Shown here piece after piece: positions 16,915 to 25,657 of a DNA stretch of 44,687 nt. Both the position numbers and the translations under genes were made by a program. Within the stretch, counting starts at the first letter, position 1. Each line of letters begins with the position of its first letter. Source of the DNA: Pseudomonadota bacterium (GTDB lineage: Bacteria; Bdellovibrionota; Bdellovibrionia; Bdellovibrionales; Bdellovibrionaceae); assembly GCA_021300175.1 (NCBI GenBank), contig JAJTIC010000081.1:1-44687 (forward strand), written 5' to 3'. The notes beneath the pieces are model-generated. The model searched no databases. It saw only the letters and a list, made by a program, of their open reading frames with translations, and was not told the DNA's origin.

Positions 16915-17816
16915 GAGCGCTCTTGCTGCATCAGTGCCTGATAGAGAACTTCTGACATTTTGGCGAGATCTCCACCTTTGCGGTAGTAGTAGAAAAACTC
17001 TACACTATATGAAAACTCTTTAATCAGCACATGATTGAGACGCCCCATCCTCACTTGCTTTTTAATGCTCGTGGCTGGCAAAAATCCCCAACCAAGACCT
17101 GACTCAATGACTCGCTTGAGGGTTCCCACGTTGGTCGACTCGAAAGTTGGCTTGGCTTCAACGGTGGCTTGCGAAAGAGCTCTATCAAGTGCCTGATTAA
17201 AGTTGGGATATTCACCCGTGAACAAAATTACAGGATAGTTGGCGTACTGAGGAAGACTGATTTGTTTGGGCATCTCCGTGTCTTTGCCAGTTCCCACCAG
17301 CCACATTTCTTCTTTAAAGAGAAATTTTTTCTCGGCTTCAACCAACACAGTATCATACTCGGATTGTGTGTCTGGAAGAATCAAAACATCCAAAAGGCCT
17401 TTCTTAAAATCCTTAATAAGGTCTTCCCCTTTTGAATAATCGACTTTGATATTTAGATCCGGGTTGTACTTCAGCAAACGACCTACAATAGGGCTCATGA
17501 GTTGAACCCCCAAAGAATTTAATGTTCCAACCCGGAGGTTCCCTTTTAGCTCTGCACCCATGGTCTTAATCGCAGTCTCTGCTTGCTGGGCCATTTGGAG
17601 AATTTTTTTTGCATAATCAAAAAGAACTTCCCCCTGGAGTGTCGGGCGAATCTGCCGAACACCGCGAACCAAAAGATCGACACCTAGATCTTCCTCGAGG
17701 TTTCGAATCTGTTGACTGATCGCCGGTTGAGTTAAAAAGAGCTTGTCCGCCGCTCCCGTCATGCTTCCTTCGCTGATCACGGTCACAAATGATTGTAATT
17801 GGTAAAGGTTCAACAT
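16911..17816 (-). CDS. LysR-family transcriptional regulator
   Basis: The 301-residue protein has an N-terminal winged helix-turn-helix (GAADKLFLTQPAISQQIRNL, about 18-37) and a LysR effector-binding domain from about residue 85. The start at 17816 gives the classical MLNLYQLQSFV N-terminus with GGGAG 7 nt upstream; the frame also opens at 17843. It overlaps convergent ppsR by 4 bp and faces the divergent exported-protein gene at 17876, a common arrangement for LysR regulators and a possible target. The ligand is unknown. Confidence 0.93.
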   Translation of the reverse strand: MLNLYQLQSFVTVISEGSMTGAADKLFLTQPAISQQIRNLEEDLGVDLLVRGVRQIRPTLQGEVLFDYAKKILQMAQQAETAIKTMGAELKGNLRVGTLNSLGVQLMSPIVGRLLKYNPDLNIKVDYSKGEDLIKDFKKGLLDVLILPDTQSEYDTVLVEAEKKFLFKEEMWLVGTGKDTEMPKQISLPQYANYPVILFTGEYPNFNQALDRALSQATVEAKPTFESTNVGTLKRVIESGLGWGFLPATSIKKQVRMGRLNHVLIKEFSYSVEFFYYYRKGGDLAKMSEVLYQALMQQERS

Positions 17817-17875
17817 GGATTCTCCCTTGTTGTTCCCCTTCATTCATGGTTAGAATTTTGTAAAAAGGGGCAGTC

Positions 17876-18613
17876 ATGAGACCACTATTTTTTCTAACTT
17901 TAAATCTCGCTATGATCTTAACGACTTGGTCCGCTGATGCCAAAGTATTTCGGAATGCCTACGTTTCTTTTGAGCTTCCTGATTCCTGGAAGTGCGCTCT
18001 TCAACACACCGAATGGGTCTGCCGCAGTGAACAAACAAAAGAAGCGAAAGAGGCTATCATTATTCTTACTGCCAAAGAAGTCGGGCCCACAGATAGTTTT
18101 GAAGCTTACTCTCAACATTTGAGTCAGAGTCAGACCATCAAAACACGAACCGGCGGCCAAGTTTCTTCTCGCGTGGTCTATACCCCCAAACAAGTGAAAA
18201 TTAACGACCAAGTTTGGATTGATGGCCTCCAACAGAGTTCGGAGGTTGTGAACTACTTCACTCGTTATTTGGCGACCATCAAAGACCGCATCGCCGTGCT
18301 CGTGACTTTGAGCGCGCACAAGGATTTTTACACCAAGTACAGCCAAGACTTCTACAAAGCAGTCATGAGCCTTCGCGTGATTGCAACCAGCAATTTGCTC
18401 GCAAAACCAGAGCTTGGCCCATTAAGACCCGGAGGGGAAATGATTGGGGGTTCGATTGGAGCAGCAATGCCCTCAGAACTTGATGAAAGCGGGCTGGGAG
18501 ATGGCAGGGGAGCGGAAAGTGGAGGCACTGGAACCCAAAACTTGATGATTGGTTTAGCCCTGGCTCTTGCCGCGATTGGTGGTTATATCCTTATGAAGTC
18601 GAAAAGGTCCTAG
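17876..18613 (+). CDS. Exported, C-terminally anchored protein of unknown function
   Basis: The 245-residue protein has a signal peptide (about 1-22), a globular domain with two early cysteines (about 40 and 49), a Gly/Ser-rich linker (about 185-220), and a C-terminal TM (MIGLALALAAIGGYILMKS) with a basic tail. This fits an inner-membrane protein with its domain in the periplasm. The globular part has the pattern YVSFELPDSWKC seen in many small exported proteins that describe a stress or transport role, but I cannot name it. AAGGGG lies 5 nt before the ATG. It diverges from the LysR gene, a possible regulator. Confidence 0.7.
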   Translation: MRPLFFLTLNLAMILTTWSADAKVFRNAYVSFELPDSWKCALQHTEWVCRSEQTKEAKEAIIILTAKEVGPTDSFEAYSQHLSQSQTIKTRTGGQVSSRVVYTPKQVKINDQVWIDGLQQSSEVVNYFTRYLATIKDRIAVLVTLSAHKDFYTKYSQDFYKAVMSLRVIATSNLLAKPELGPLRPGGEMIGGSIGAAMPSELDESGLGDGRGAESGGTGTQNLMIGLALALAAIGGYILMKSKRS

Positions 18614-19989
18614 CGGGCCTCTTTGACGATGAGCGGAATTCCCAAAGCTTTCAGTTGAGCTTCCACAGCTTCGCGATCAGAGTACACCACAATCTGAAGT
18701 TCTTCAGGAACGATCAATTTCTCGATGGCTTCACGGACTTGGGATCGCGAAATCCCATTCACGTTCTGATTGAATTTTTTCAAGTAATCATCACTGATTC
18801 CGTACAACCTTAAGAGCATCATGTTAAAAGCCATCCGGTCTGTGGTTTCCAGTGCTGCTGGAAATTGACCAATAAGAACTGATTTGGCTGCTGAGAGCTC
18901 TCTCGCCGTCGGACCTTCCTTCACATACTCTCGCAAAGTCTCAAGAGAGGTCTCGATAGTTTCCTTCACTTTTTCATGGCGCGTGAAAGTACTCACTTCA
19001 AAAAGCCCCGGATCTTTTCTCGCATCGACTTGTGAATAAATAGAATATGTGAGGCCTTTGTCATCCCGAACTTTTTGATTGAGCCGGGAAGCAAAAGCTC
19101 CACCCAATGTCATGTTCGCTAAACGATAACTCAAAAACAAAGGATCTGTTCTTTGCACCCCGACACGCGACATTCTGATTTGCGTCTGCTGAAGTCCTTT
19201 TTGATGAAAAAGAATCACCCGAAGACGTTGATTCGTGACCGCGGGAACTGCCACTGCCTTTTCGCTTTCACGGTACTGCCATTTTTTGAACTGATTTAAC
19301 AAGAGCTCTCGGGTTTCGGGACTGTACTGTCCAGTCACCGACAAAATAGCTTCGTTGGGCTTGAAAATTTTAAAGTACTGGCGAATAACATCGGCTCTCT
19401 GCAAATTGCTCACTGATTTCTCAGATCCTGCAGAGAGCTTGCCGTAGGGATGGCTCCCAAAGATCTCGCGATCGGTCAAAACATCCGTCCACGAAGAAGG
19501 ATCATCCCTCATTCTTTGCAAAGAGGAGATCTGCTCAGACTTTTTCTTGATGATTTCTTTAGCTTCAAAAGCGGGATTCAAAATCACATCGGCAAAAAGT
19601 GTGGCAAGATCTGACTCATACTGCGAGAGTCCACTGGTGGAAACGGTGATGTAATCAGAAGTGACGTTTTGATTAAGCTCACTCCCCAGATTTTCTAGTT
19701 CAGAAGCGAGCTTTGTCGCTGATCTTGTAGTTGTGCCCATCTCTAGCATTTGAGTCATCAGTAAAGAAACACCTTCTTTCCCCTGGGGATCTGTGGCTGA
19801 ACCATTCTTGAGAAGAAGCTGTAGTCCTAATCTTGGCAAGGAACTGTTAGGGATAAAGATCACCGTGAGGCCATTCTCAAGCTTCACTTCTTCAGAGGGA
19901 CGTAGCTGAAACTGTCCCTGCTGAGAGCCGAGATGCGAACAAGAAGCTAAGATCGATAAACTCAAAAGGAAAGATATTTTTTTTAACAT
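18610..19989 (-). CDS. M16-family peptidase-like lipoprotein lacking the zinc site
   Basis: The 459-residue protein has a lipoprotein signal peptide with lipobox LASC (Cys at residue 17) and two M16 (insulinase/processing peptidase) domains. Where active members have HxxEH, it reads GVSLLMTQML, so the zinc ligands are missing. It fits the non-catalytic subunit of a two-protein M16 peptidase, as in mitochondrial processing peptidase and other bacterial pairs. It follows the active partner by 8 bp on the same strand and probably forms a heterodimer with it in the periplasm, tethered by lipid. The 3' end overlaps the convergent gene by 4 bp. Confidence 0.9.
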   Translation of the reverse strand: MLKKISFLLSLSILASCSHLGSQQGQFQLRPSEEVKLENGLTVIFIPNSSLPRLGLQLLLKNGSATDPQGKEGVSLLMTQMLEMGTTTRSATKLASELENLGSELNQNVTSDYITVSTSGLSQYESDLATLFADVILNPAFEAKEIIKKKSEQISSLQRMRDDPSSWTDVLTDREIFGSHPYGKLSAGSEKSVSNLQRADVIRQYFKIFKPNEAILSVTGQYSPETRELLLNQFKKWQYRESEKAVAVPAVTNQRLRVILFHQKGLQQTQIRMSRVGVQRTDPLFLSYRLANMTLGGAFASRLNQKVRDDKGLTYSIYSQVDARKDPGLFEVSTFTRHEKVKETIETSLETLREYVKEGPTARELSAAKSVLIGQFPAALETTDRMAFNMMLLRLYGISDDYLKKFNQNVNGISRSQVREAIEKLIVPEELQIVVYSDREAVEAQLKALGIPLIVKEAR

Positions 19990-19997
19990 GATTCATC

Positions 19998-21335
19998 TCA
20001 CTTTTTCTTAGGAAGAAGTGTAGCAGTAACACTTTGCTGGGCTTGAAAATATTGTTTCATCACCCGACGAATATCTTCAGAGGTGACAGCTTTGACTTTT
20101 TCGAGCTCGCGGTAGACTTCCCGGTAGTCCCCGAACAATATTTCATTCACAGCCAGTGTTTGGGCTTTTCCATCAATCGTTTGAAGTTTATCTACAAAGC
20201 CTTTCAAATACTTGTTTTTAGCTCTCTGGAGTTCCATTTCTGAAACTTTGATATTCTTCATCTTATCTATTTCTTGTTGAATAATCTGCTCGGCCTTCTT
20301 CTGATCTGCTTTCGATTTTAAAAGAGCATAGATGAAAATCACTCCAGGATCGGCGTTCGTCATATTGTAGCCACCCACATGGGTGACTAAAGAATCTTTA
20401 TAAGCCAGCCGTTCATAGAGACGAGAGCTCATTCCATCGCCAAGAATTGCCAACGCCACATCGAGTGGGTAAGAATCAGGATGCCCAGCTTTCACTCCCG
20501 GATAACCAATATTGAAAGAAATATTTTGCACATCCCAGCGGATCTCTTTTCGTACGGGTTGACTTCTCCGGTCCTCGCGAGGGAACTCGACCTTCGCCAC
20601 AGGACGAGCTTCTAGGCGGCTGTAGTATTTCTCAACCAGCGCTTTTGTTTTTTGAACGTCGATATCCCCTGAGATAACAAGAACAGCATTGTTCGGAACG
20701 TAGAACTTGTCATAGAAAAATTTAAGCTTCTCTGAGGTGTAAGCTTGAATATCTTGCATGTAGCCAATGACTGGCCATCGGTAAGGATGCACTTTGTACA
20801 TCTCTCCAAAAAGCGCTTCCTGAAGAAGACCAAAGGGATTGTTGTCGACTCTCCAGCGGCGCTCTTCACCGACGACTTGCAGCTCACTTTTTAAATCTTC
20901 GGGATTCAGTGAAAGATACCTCATCCGATCGACTTCCATATCCATCATGAGCTCTAGCTTTGCTGACGGTAAATTCTGGTAAAACCCTGTGTAGTCCCAA
21001 GTTGTGAAGGCATTGTTCGTGATTCCATTTTCATGAAGAATTCGATCAAAGTCTTTGCCTGAATATTTCTTTGCCCCTTTGAACATCATGTGCTCAAGCA
21101 TATGAGCAGCACCTGTGGTGCCCACATTTTCATTCCGTGATCCGACTTTGTACCACGTGTGGTAGCTGATCAGTGGAACTGAAGAGTCAGGCGCGAGCAA
21201 AACTGTGAGACCATTTTTGAGCTGAAACTTTTCGACAGGAAAATCAATTTTTAGAGTTTTCGAGAAAGCTTGATCGGGAGCAAAGACAAGAAACAAAAGA
21301 ACTAATAAAGCAGAACCTAACTTCTGAAAAAACAT
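19998..21335 (-). CDS. M16-family zinc peptidase, catalytic subunit
   Basis: The 445-residue protein has a signal peptide (about 1-25) and an intact zinc motif HMLEH (78-82) in GAAHMLEHMMFKG. A second M16 domain follows in the C-terminal half, with LGDGMSSRLYERL. It should degrade or process peptides in the periplasm. The inactive partner is encoded directly downstream. The gene lies 51 bp after fliL on the same strand and may share its promoter. The substrate is unknown. Confidence 0.93.
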   Translation of the reverse strand: MFFQKLGSALLVLLFLVFAPDQAFSKTLKIDFPVEKFQLKNGLTVLLAPDSSVPLISYHTWYKVGSRNENVGTTGAAHMLEHMMFKGAKKYSGKDFDRILHENGITNNAFTTWDYTGFYQNLPSAKLELMMDMEVDRMRYLSLNPEDLKSELQVVGEERRWRVDNNPFGLLQEALFGEMYKVHPYRWPVIGYMQDIQAYTSEKLKFFYDKFYVPNNAVLVISGDIDVQKTKALVEKYYSRLEARPVAKVEFPREDRRSQPVRKEIRWDVQNISFNIGYPGVKAGHPDSYPLDVALAILGDGMSSRLYERLAYKDSLVTHVGGYNMTNADPGVIFIYALLKSKADQKKAEQIIQQEIDKMKNIKVSEMELQRAKNKYLKGFVDKLQTIDGKAQTLAVNEILFGDYREVYRELEKVKAVTSEDIRRVMKQYFQAQQSVTATLLPKKK

Positions 21336-21386
21336 CGACCCATCCTTGGTACGCCAGCGAGCAATCCTACCGAGCTCGTTGCAAGA

Positions 21387-21914
21387 TTATTGCACGACAA
21401 ATTCAGAAAAGTAAACGTCCTTTACCACCCCATCCTTCAGGAGCGCATTGATCTCACCAGAAATGCGATCCTTGAGGAAAAGCTTCCCTTGGATACTCTC
21501 GACTTCGGCAAAGGACTTCTCATTGAGAATTCTGACGATCCGATCACGGGCCTTAGCCCTGTTCTCTGTGGAAATAAGCTCTTCAAATCCATCTTTCCCC
21601 AGCATTTCCAAGTTCACTTCAAGACGAACTGTCCGCTTCGGCTCACCATTCAAATTCACCGTGAATTTATCCATGGTATAAATCAAAGGACCAAGTTTTG
21701 CTAACTCAGCATCCAAAGCCTCTTCACGGGCTTTTTTCGCTTTCACAAGTTCACTTTCGCGAATGGAAGGAGCTTCATGACCTAAAGTGGCCTTATAAAC
21801 TAACAAAGTTCCTCCACTCAAGATCCCGAGATTCACCACGGCAAACGCAATCCCGAGGATGAGCTTAACGTTTAACGGTTTCTTTTCTGTCGGCGCCTGA
21901 TTTGGTTCTGCCAT
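21387..21914 (-). CDS. fliL: Flagellar basal-body-associated protein FliL
   Basis: FliL surrounds the stator units at the flagellar motor. The 175-residue protein has a short cytoplasmic N-terminus, one TM (about 19-39), a charged linker (about 50-72), and the periplasmic FliL domain with the pattern RTVRLEVNLEM and RDRIVRILN. The length is normal. A sigma-28-like promoter lies directly upstream. It is separated from the motor genes usually next to it (fliM, fliN) and is followed by two M16 genes. A second fliL or stator copy elsewhere in the genome is possible. Confidence 0.88.
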   Translation of the reverse strand: MAEPNQAPTEKKPLNVKLILGIAFAVVNLGILSGGTLLVYKATLGHEAPSIRESELVKAKKAREEALDAELAKLGPLIYTMDKFTVNLNGEPKRTVRLEVNLEMLGKDGFEELISTENRAKARDRIVRILNEKSFAEVESIQGKLFLKDRISGEINALLKDGVVKDVYFSEFVVQ

Positions 21915-21924
21915 CGTCCCTTAT

Positions 21925-21951
21925 TTATCGGAGACCTCGACCAAAGGCTTA
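21925..21951 (-). promoter_or_regulatory. Sigma-28 (FliA)-like promoter candidate before fliL
   Basis: Minus-strand elements: TAAG (21951-21948), a 15-bp spacer, and TCCGATAA (21932-21925). They match the flagellar consensus TAAA-N15-GCCGATAA at 3 of 4 and 7 of 8 bases with exact spacing. Only 10 bp separate the -10 from the fliL ATG, so the leader would be very short. Confidence 0.4.
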
Positions 21952-22038
21952 AGAGCTTATCCTCTATTTTTGAATGGAAATTTTAAAAAAAATGAATAAC
22001 TTTTTGCCAAATCAGATCTGACAATTGAAAATGAGATT

Positions 22039-23043
22039 ATGCTTTTAAGTACAATTGCGTTGACCTTGGGACTCTTTATAATACCAGCAGTCACTTCTGC
22101 TCAATCTCAAGATGAAACACTCTTTCCTTCAGGGATGATCGCCATTCCTGAGGATCCTCATTTTTCGAATTACTCCTTCGTGGTGGATAAATCAAAACGC
22201 ATGCTCTATGTGTATGAGGGGCAGGGCGAAAAAATTAAGAAGCTCGCTGAATATCCAACTGATATTGGCAAAAATTCTGGCGATAAACAAAAAGAGAATG
22301 ATCACCGCACGCCTGTGGGGATTTACTTTTTGGAAAAAGAGCTCACTCAACCTGAGATTCCTTTCGATCTCTATGGCAATCTGGCTTTCACTACGGACTA
22401 TCCCAATATTTTTGATCGAAGAGAGCAAAAGACAGGTTATGGCATTTGGCTTCACGCAGTCCCTGACAGTATTCCTCTCACTCGAGGATCTCGAGGTTGT
22501 GTGGTTGTCAGAAATGATGTCGTTAAAATACTAAAACAGTTTGTGAAACTGGGACAGACACCCATCGTGATCTATGACCAAATCAATTATTTGTCGACCA
22601 CGGACTATAAAAATCAGCGACAAAAGTTTCTAAATTTTTTCGAATCTTGGCGAACAGCTTGGGAAAGCCAAGATGTGGATTCTTACATGAACTACTACGA
22701 CTCCACTTTCAAAAACGATCAAATGAACTACAAGCAATGGTTTCGTCACAAAAAGAAACTCAAAGACCTTTATTCCTTTATCAAGGTGGAGCTTGGCCCC
22801 CCTCTGATCCTGCAGAACAAAGATCAAGTGGTGATCCGAACCGTCCAAAGATACAGTTCAAATTTACATTCTGATTTCGGAGAAAAAACAATTCATGCGA
22901 GATTTGATTCCAAAAGCGGATTCAAAATTATCCGCGAGGACTGGAGGCCGTTGCCAGATCCTTTGGCATCAAAAAATACACAACCAAAATCCGCGGACGC
23001 TTCACCGGAAGCTCGTTTTCCTTCCGGTGCTTTGAACAACTAA
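22039..23043 (+). CDS. L,D-transpeptidase (YkuD) with C-terminal NTF2-like domain
   Basis: It makes or edits L,D-crosslinks in peptidoglycan or attaches proteins to it. The 334-residue protein has a signal peptide (about 1-21), a YkuD domain at about 45-185, and the catalytic motif H139...SRGC with the Cys at residue 154. From about 195 to 305 lies a second domain with the pattern FFESWRTAWESQDVDSYMNYY, like SnoaL/NTF2-type folds. Bdellovibrio uses some L,D-transpeptidases to modify prey wall; whether this one does cannot be judged from sequence. The ATG at 22039 has only a weak ribosome-binding site. It converges on a small gene 1 bp past its stop. Confidence 0.9.
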   Translation: MLLSTIALTLGLFIIPAVTSAQSQDETLFPSGMIAIPEDPHFSNYSFVVDKSKRMLYVYEGQGEKIKKLAEYPTDIGKNSGDKQKENDHRTPVGIYFLEKELTQPEIPFDLYGNLAFTTDYPNIFDRREQKTGYGIWLHAVPDSIPLTRGSRGCVVVRNDVVKILKQFVKLGQTPIVIYDQINYLSTTDYKNQRQKFLNFFESWRTAWESQDVDSYMNYYDSTFKNDQMNYKQWFRHKKKLKDLYSFIKVELGPPLILQNKDQVVIRTVQRYSSNLHSDFGEKTIHARFDSKSGFKIIREDWRPLPDPLASKNTQPKSADASPEARFPSGALNN

Positions 23044-23044
23044 A

Positions 23045-23227
23045 TTAGTGCTGATCGTTGTCTGAGTCTTTATCTTCTAAGTTTAATGCCTCAGCGTTGG
23101 CGGCTGAATCTTGGATCGTCTTCAAGTGATTCTGAAGGTCTTCTTTACTGTAGGTGCCATGTTTCAGATTTGTTTCTTGCAAACGAACATCAAACTTCAA
23201 ATTCTTCAAGGCTTTATCTAAAGACAT
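23045..23227 (-). CDS. Small acidic/amphipathic protein of unknown function
   Basis: A 60-residue protein with a strong ribosome-binding site (GAGGAG, 6 nt before the ATG). The -10-like TATAAC at 23261-23256 is its possible own promoter, placed after the rhomboid stop. The sequence is helical and charged, ending in an Asp-rich tail, with no cysteines and no TM segment. The name is not known to me. Strong initiation signals and even codon use support a real gene. Confidence 0.65.
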   Translation of the reverse strand: MSLDKALKNLKFDVRLQETNLKHGTYSKEDLQNHLKTIQDSAANAEALNLEDKDSDNDQH

Positions 23228-23275
23228 CGAACACTCCTCAGTTAATTTGGCTTTGGTTATAGCAGAGTCTTTGCC

Positions 23276-24025
23276 TTAATTCCAGTACTTGGGGGTTTTT
23301 CCAGATTCTTCGTTGTCTACTACGAGCCTCAGATTCCCCTTTTTTTTCTTCGCTTTTTGGGACAAAGACGCCATCTGCCACTTAGTCCAAGTCAAAAGGG
23401 TCAAGTATCCAGAAGCGAGGCCACCGAGATGGGCTAGATAAGCAACATTCCCGCCATTGACATCCGCCGTCAACAATGAGGCAAATTCCACGGCCCCCAT
23501 AATCATGACCATGTATTTTGCCTTCATGGGAAACGCCATCATCACGTAAACAGTTCTTTCCCCAAAAAGAATCCCATAGGCCAGTAAAAGACCAAAAATG
23601 GCCCCTGAAGCCCCCATGACGGGAGCGATCAATCCGCTGGTTGAAGGGTCAACGAAAGAGTAAGCAAACATCCCAAGCACATAGATCAAGGCCGCGCCAA
23701 CGCCAGTGATAAGATAGAACCCTAAGAAAGCTTTTCTTCCCCAGCGCTGCTCAAGCTCAACCCCCACAAACCAGAGAAGCAGCATATTAAAGAAAATATG
23801 AAACACCGAGTAGCTATGCAAAAACATGTAGGAAAAGAGCTGCCAAACATAAAAATCAAAGAGAACTTGCGAAGGAAACAGAGCAAGCCAGTGAGAAAAT
23901 GGCAGACCAAAAAACTTTTCAGCAAGAACTTGAAAGACAAACCAAATCCCGACATTCAAGATCATCAACCACTTCACTGTTGGAGTGATGGACCATTGAA
24001 CCTGAGGTTGTTGGTAGCGGTTCAT
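23276..24025 (-). CDS. Rhomboid-family intramembrane serine protease
   Basis: It cleaves TM segments within the inner membrane. The 249-residue protein has six TM segments, the catalytic Ser in GASGAIFG (S140), the catalytic His in AYLAHLGG (H199), and the conserved HIFFN (76-80) in the second segment. All active-site residues are present, so it should be active. The C-terminal tail is basic and cytoplasmic (about 220-249). GGAG lies 4 nt before the ATG. It follows sppA and the HIT gene on the same strand. Substrates are unknown. Confidence 0.93.
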   Translation of the reverse strand: MNRYQQPQVQWSITPTVKWLMILNVGIWFVFQVLAEKFFGLPFSHWLALFPSQVLFDFYVWQLFSYMFLHSYSVFHIFFNMLLLWFVGVELEQRWGRKAFLGFYLITGVGAALIYVLGMFAYSFVDPSTSGLIAPVMGASGAIFGLLLAYGILFGERTVYVMMAFPMKAKYMVMIMGAVEFASLLTADVNGGNVAYLAHLGGLASGYLTLLTWTKWQMASLSQKAKKKKGNLRLVVDNEESGKTPKYWN

Positions 24026-24032
24026 AATTCTC

Positions 24033-24629
24033 CTAACTCTGACGGAGCTTTTTCATCCCAATCTTCAGCTTTTCAAAACTCTGATCAAGACTCTCAATCA
24101 CAGCCTTCGTTTCGGCAATTAACGGAAAAAAATTCAGATCCCCAGACCATCTTGGGATCAAATGATAGTGCAAATGATCTGGAATCCCTGCCCCTGCCAC
24201 TGCACCATGATTAAGACCAAAGTTCAGTCCGCCTGGCTGATAGACGTGCTCCAACAAATGAAACCCCGTTCGCACTAAACTTTGAAGGTCAAAATACTCT
24301 TCATCCGAGAGCAGTGTTAGATCCCCCACATGACGACGAGGTAAAATCAAGATGTGCCCGGAATTGTAGGGAAACTTGTTCAGCATCATCATCGAATTTT
24401 TGGTTTGATAAAAACACAAAGATTCCACACTGGGCTCAGCCCCTGAAGCCGCGCAAAAGACGCAGCCTTGAGGCTGGATCACTTTTCTTACGTATTTAAA
24501 ACGATCCGGTCGAAAAAGAACATCCCGCTCCAGGGGCCAAATGTTTTGATCTGCCTGCAAAGACACTAACTTGCGGCTCTTGCCCGCGTTGACTGACCGA
24601 TTTTTTTTGGCCATTTTCTTCTTGGCCAT
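24033..24629 (-). CDS. HIT-family nucleotide hydrolase/transferase
   Basis: HIT proteins act on adenosine nucleotides such as Ap4A or AMP-lysine. The catalytic triad motif HLHYH (152-156) lies in DHLHYHLIPRW. A CVFC pair (56-59) could bind zinc as in other HIT proteins. The N-terminus of about 25 residues is basic with repeated Lys-Lys and may be disordered. The ATG at 24629 directly follows the sppA stop, with GGGG about 8 nt upstream inside sppA. Ap4A hydrolase or phosphorylase activity is likely but not proved. Confidence 0.9.
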   Translation of the reverse strand: MAKKKMAKKNRSVNAGKSRKLVSLQADQNIWPLERDVLFRPDRFKYVRKVIQPQGCVFCAASGAEPSVESLCFYQTKNSMMMLNKFPYNSGHILILPRRHVGDLTLLSDEEYFDLQSLVRTGFHLLEHVYQPGGLNFGLNHGAVAGAGIPDHLHYHLIPRWSGDLNFFPLIAETKAVIESLDQSFEKLKIGMKKLRQS

Positions 24630-25541
24630 TTAGAAATACCCCGGCATCAGATAAAGAGGTTTATTAGCGAGCTCTAGTTGAAGAAATTTTTGTGCAGCCT
24701 TGGTGTAAGGATCATCTTCCTCCGTAGGAATCAAATCAAAAAAGTTCTTTCTTTCTTTCGGTGGAGTGAAGATATGAAAGTCTTTTCCCAAAAAAGCCAT
24801 CTCTGCAGCCTTATCAAAAGCTTCATCAACGGTTGCAAAACCATCGGCAAATCCCAACTCCACGGCTTGCCGCCCCGTCATGACTCTTCCATCCGAATAT
24901 TGCTCAACAACGACCTTCTTAAGACCCCGCCCCTCTTCCACAGCTTCTTTGAATTGAACCCAAACATCATTGATCATACTTTGGAAAAGTTCACGCTCAT
25001 CTTCCCGCATGGTTCGGTACTCCGCCCCCGAATCTTTGTATTTTCCAGTCGTGATCGTGTACCGGGAAACTTTCGCCCAATCATAAAGTTTTTCTAAATT
25101 GACGAACTCCATGATCACACCGATAGAACCAATCAGTGTTCCCGGAGCTACATAGATTTTATCCGCAGCGGCCGCTGCATAATAGGCCCCACTGGCAATG
25201 AGTGAAGTTGAGACCACCACAACGGGCTTCTTGAACTGTTCGCGCGTTTTCTTAATCTCCATGTACATTTCTTGAGAAGGCCCCACCACACCACCTGGAG
25301 AAGAAACTTCAATCACGATCGCCTTAATATCTGGATTTTCGCGGTACTTAATCAACGGGTTCAAAAACTTTGCCCCACTCATAATCACGCCATCAATTTT
25401 CAAATGAAGGACTGAGTTTTTCTCAACAGTGTCAGGCATGGCCCCGCCGCTCAGTGCAAATCGAGCAAGCAATCCAACCAAAATCAAAAAAGCTATCATC
25501 CCCGCAAAAACAGTCCCTAAAAAGATCAGTATTTTTCGCAT
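24630..25541 (-). CDS. sppA: Signal peptide peptidase SppA, short form
   Basis: It degrades cleaved signal peptides at the periplasmic face of the inner membrane. The 303-residue protein is the short (36K) form with one N-terminal TM (about 5-27). The catalytic Ser is in SLIASGAYYAA (S117) and the general-base Lys in GKYKD (K169). SPGG at 81-84 is the usual oxyanion segment. AGGAG lies 5 nt before the ATG. It begins the sppA-HIT-rhomboid run just after the rpsA terminator. Confidence 0.94.
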   Translation of the reverse strand: MRKILIFLGTVFAGMIAFLILVGLLARFALSGGAMPDTVEKNSVLHLKIDGVIMSGAKFLNPLIKYRENPDIKAIVIEVSSPGGVVGPSQEMYMEIKKTREQFKKPVVVVSTSLIASGAYYAAAAADKIYVAPGTLIGSIGVIMEFVNLEKLYDWAKVSRYTITTGKYKDSGAEYRTMREDERELFQSMINDVWVQFKEAVEEGRGLKKVVVEQYSDGRVMTGRQAVELGFADGFATVDEAFDKAAEMAFLGKDFHIFTPPKERKNFFDLIPTEEDDPYTKAAQKFLQLELANKPLYLMPGYF

Positions 25542-25591
25542 AGTATCTCCTAAAGTTCATTCTAGAAAGCAGGACTAAAAATGATCAAGGT

Positions 25592-25630
25592 GAAAAAGAA
25601 AAAGGGGCAGTGATTTCTCACAGCCCCTTT
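25592..25630 (-). terminator. Rho-independent terminator of rpsA
   Basis: On the minus strand a hairpin pairs AAAGGGGC with GCCCCTTT (25601-25608 with 25623-25630) and GTGA with TCAC inside, with one A-A mismatch and a 4-nt loop. A T-rich tail follows (complement of 25592-25600). It lies 28 bp after the rpsA stop. Confidence 0.85.
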
Positions 25631-25657
25631 CCTGAAGATCATGACTCAAAAGCCGAA

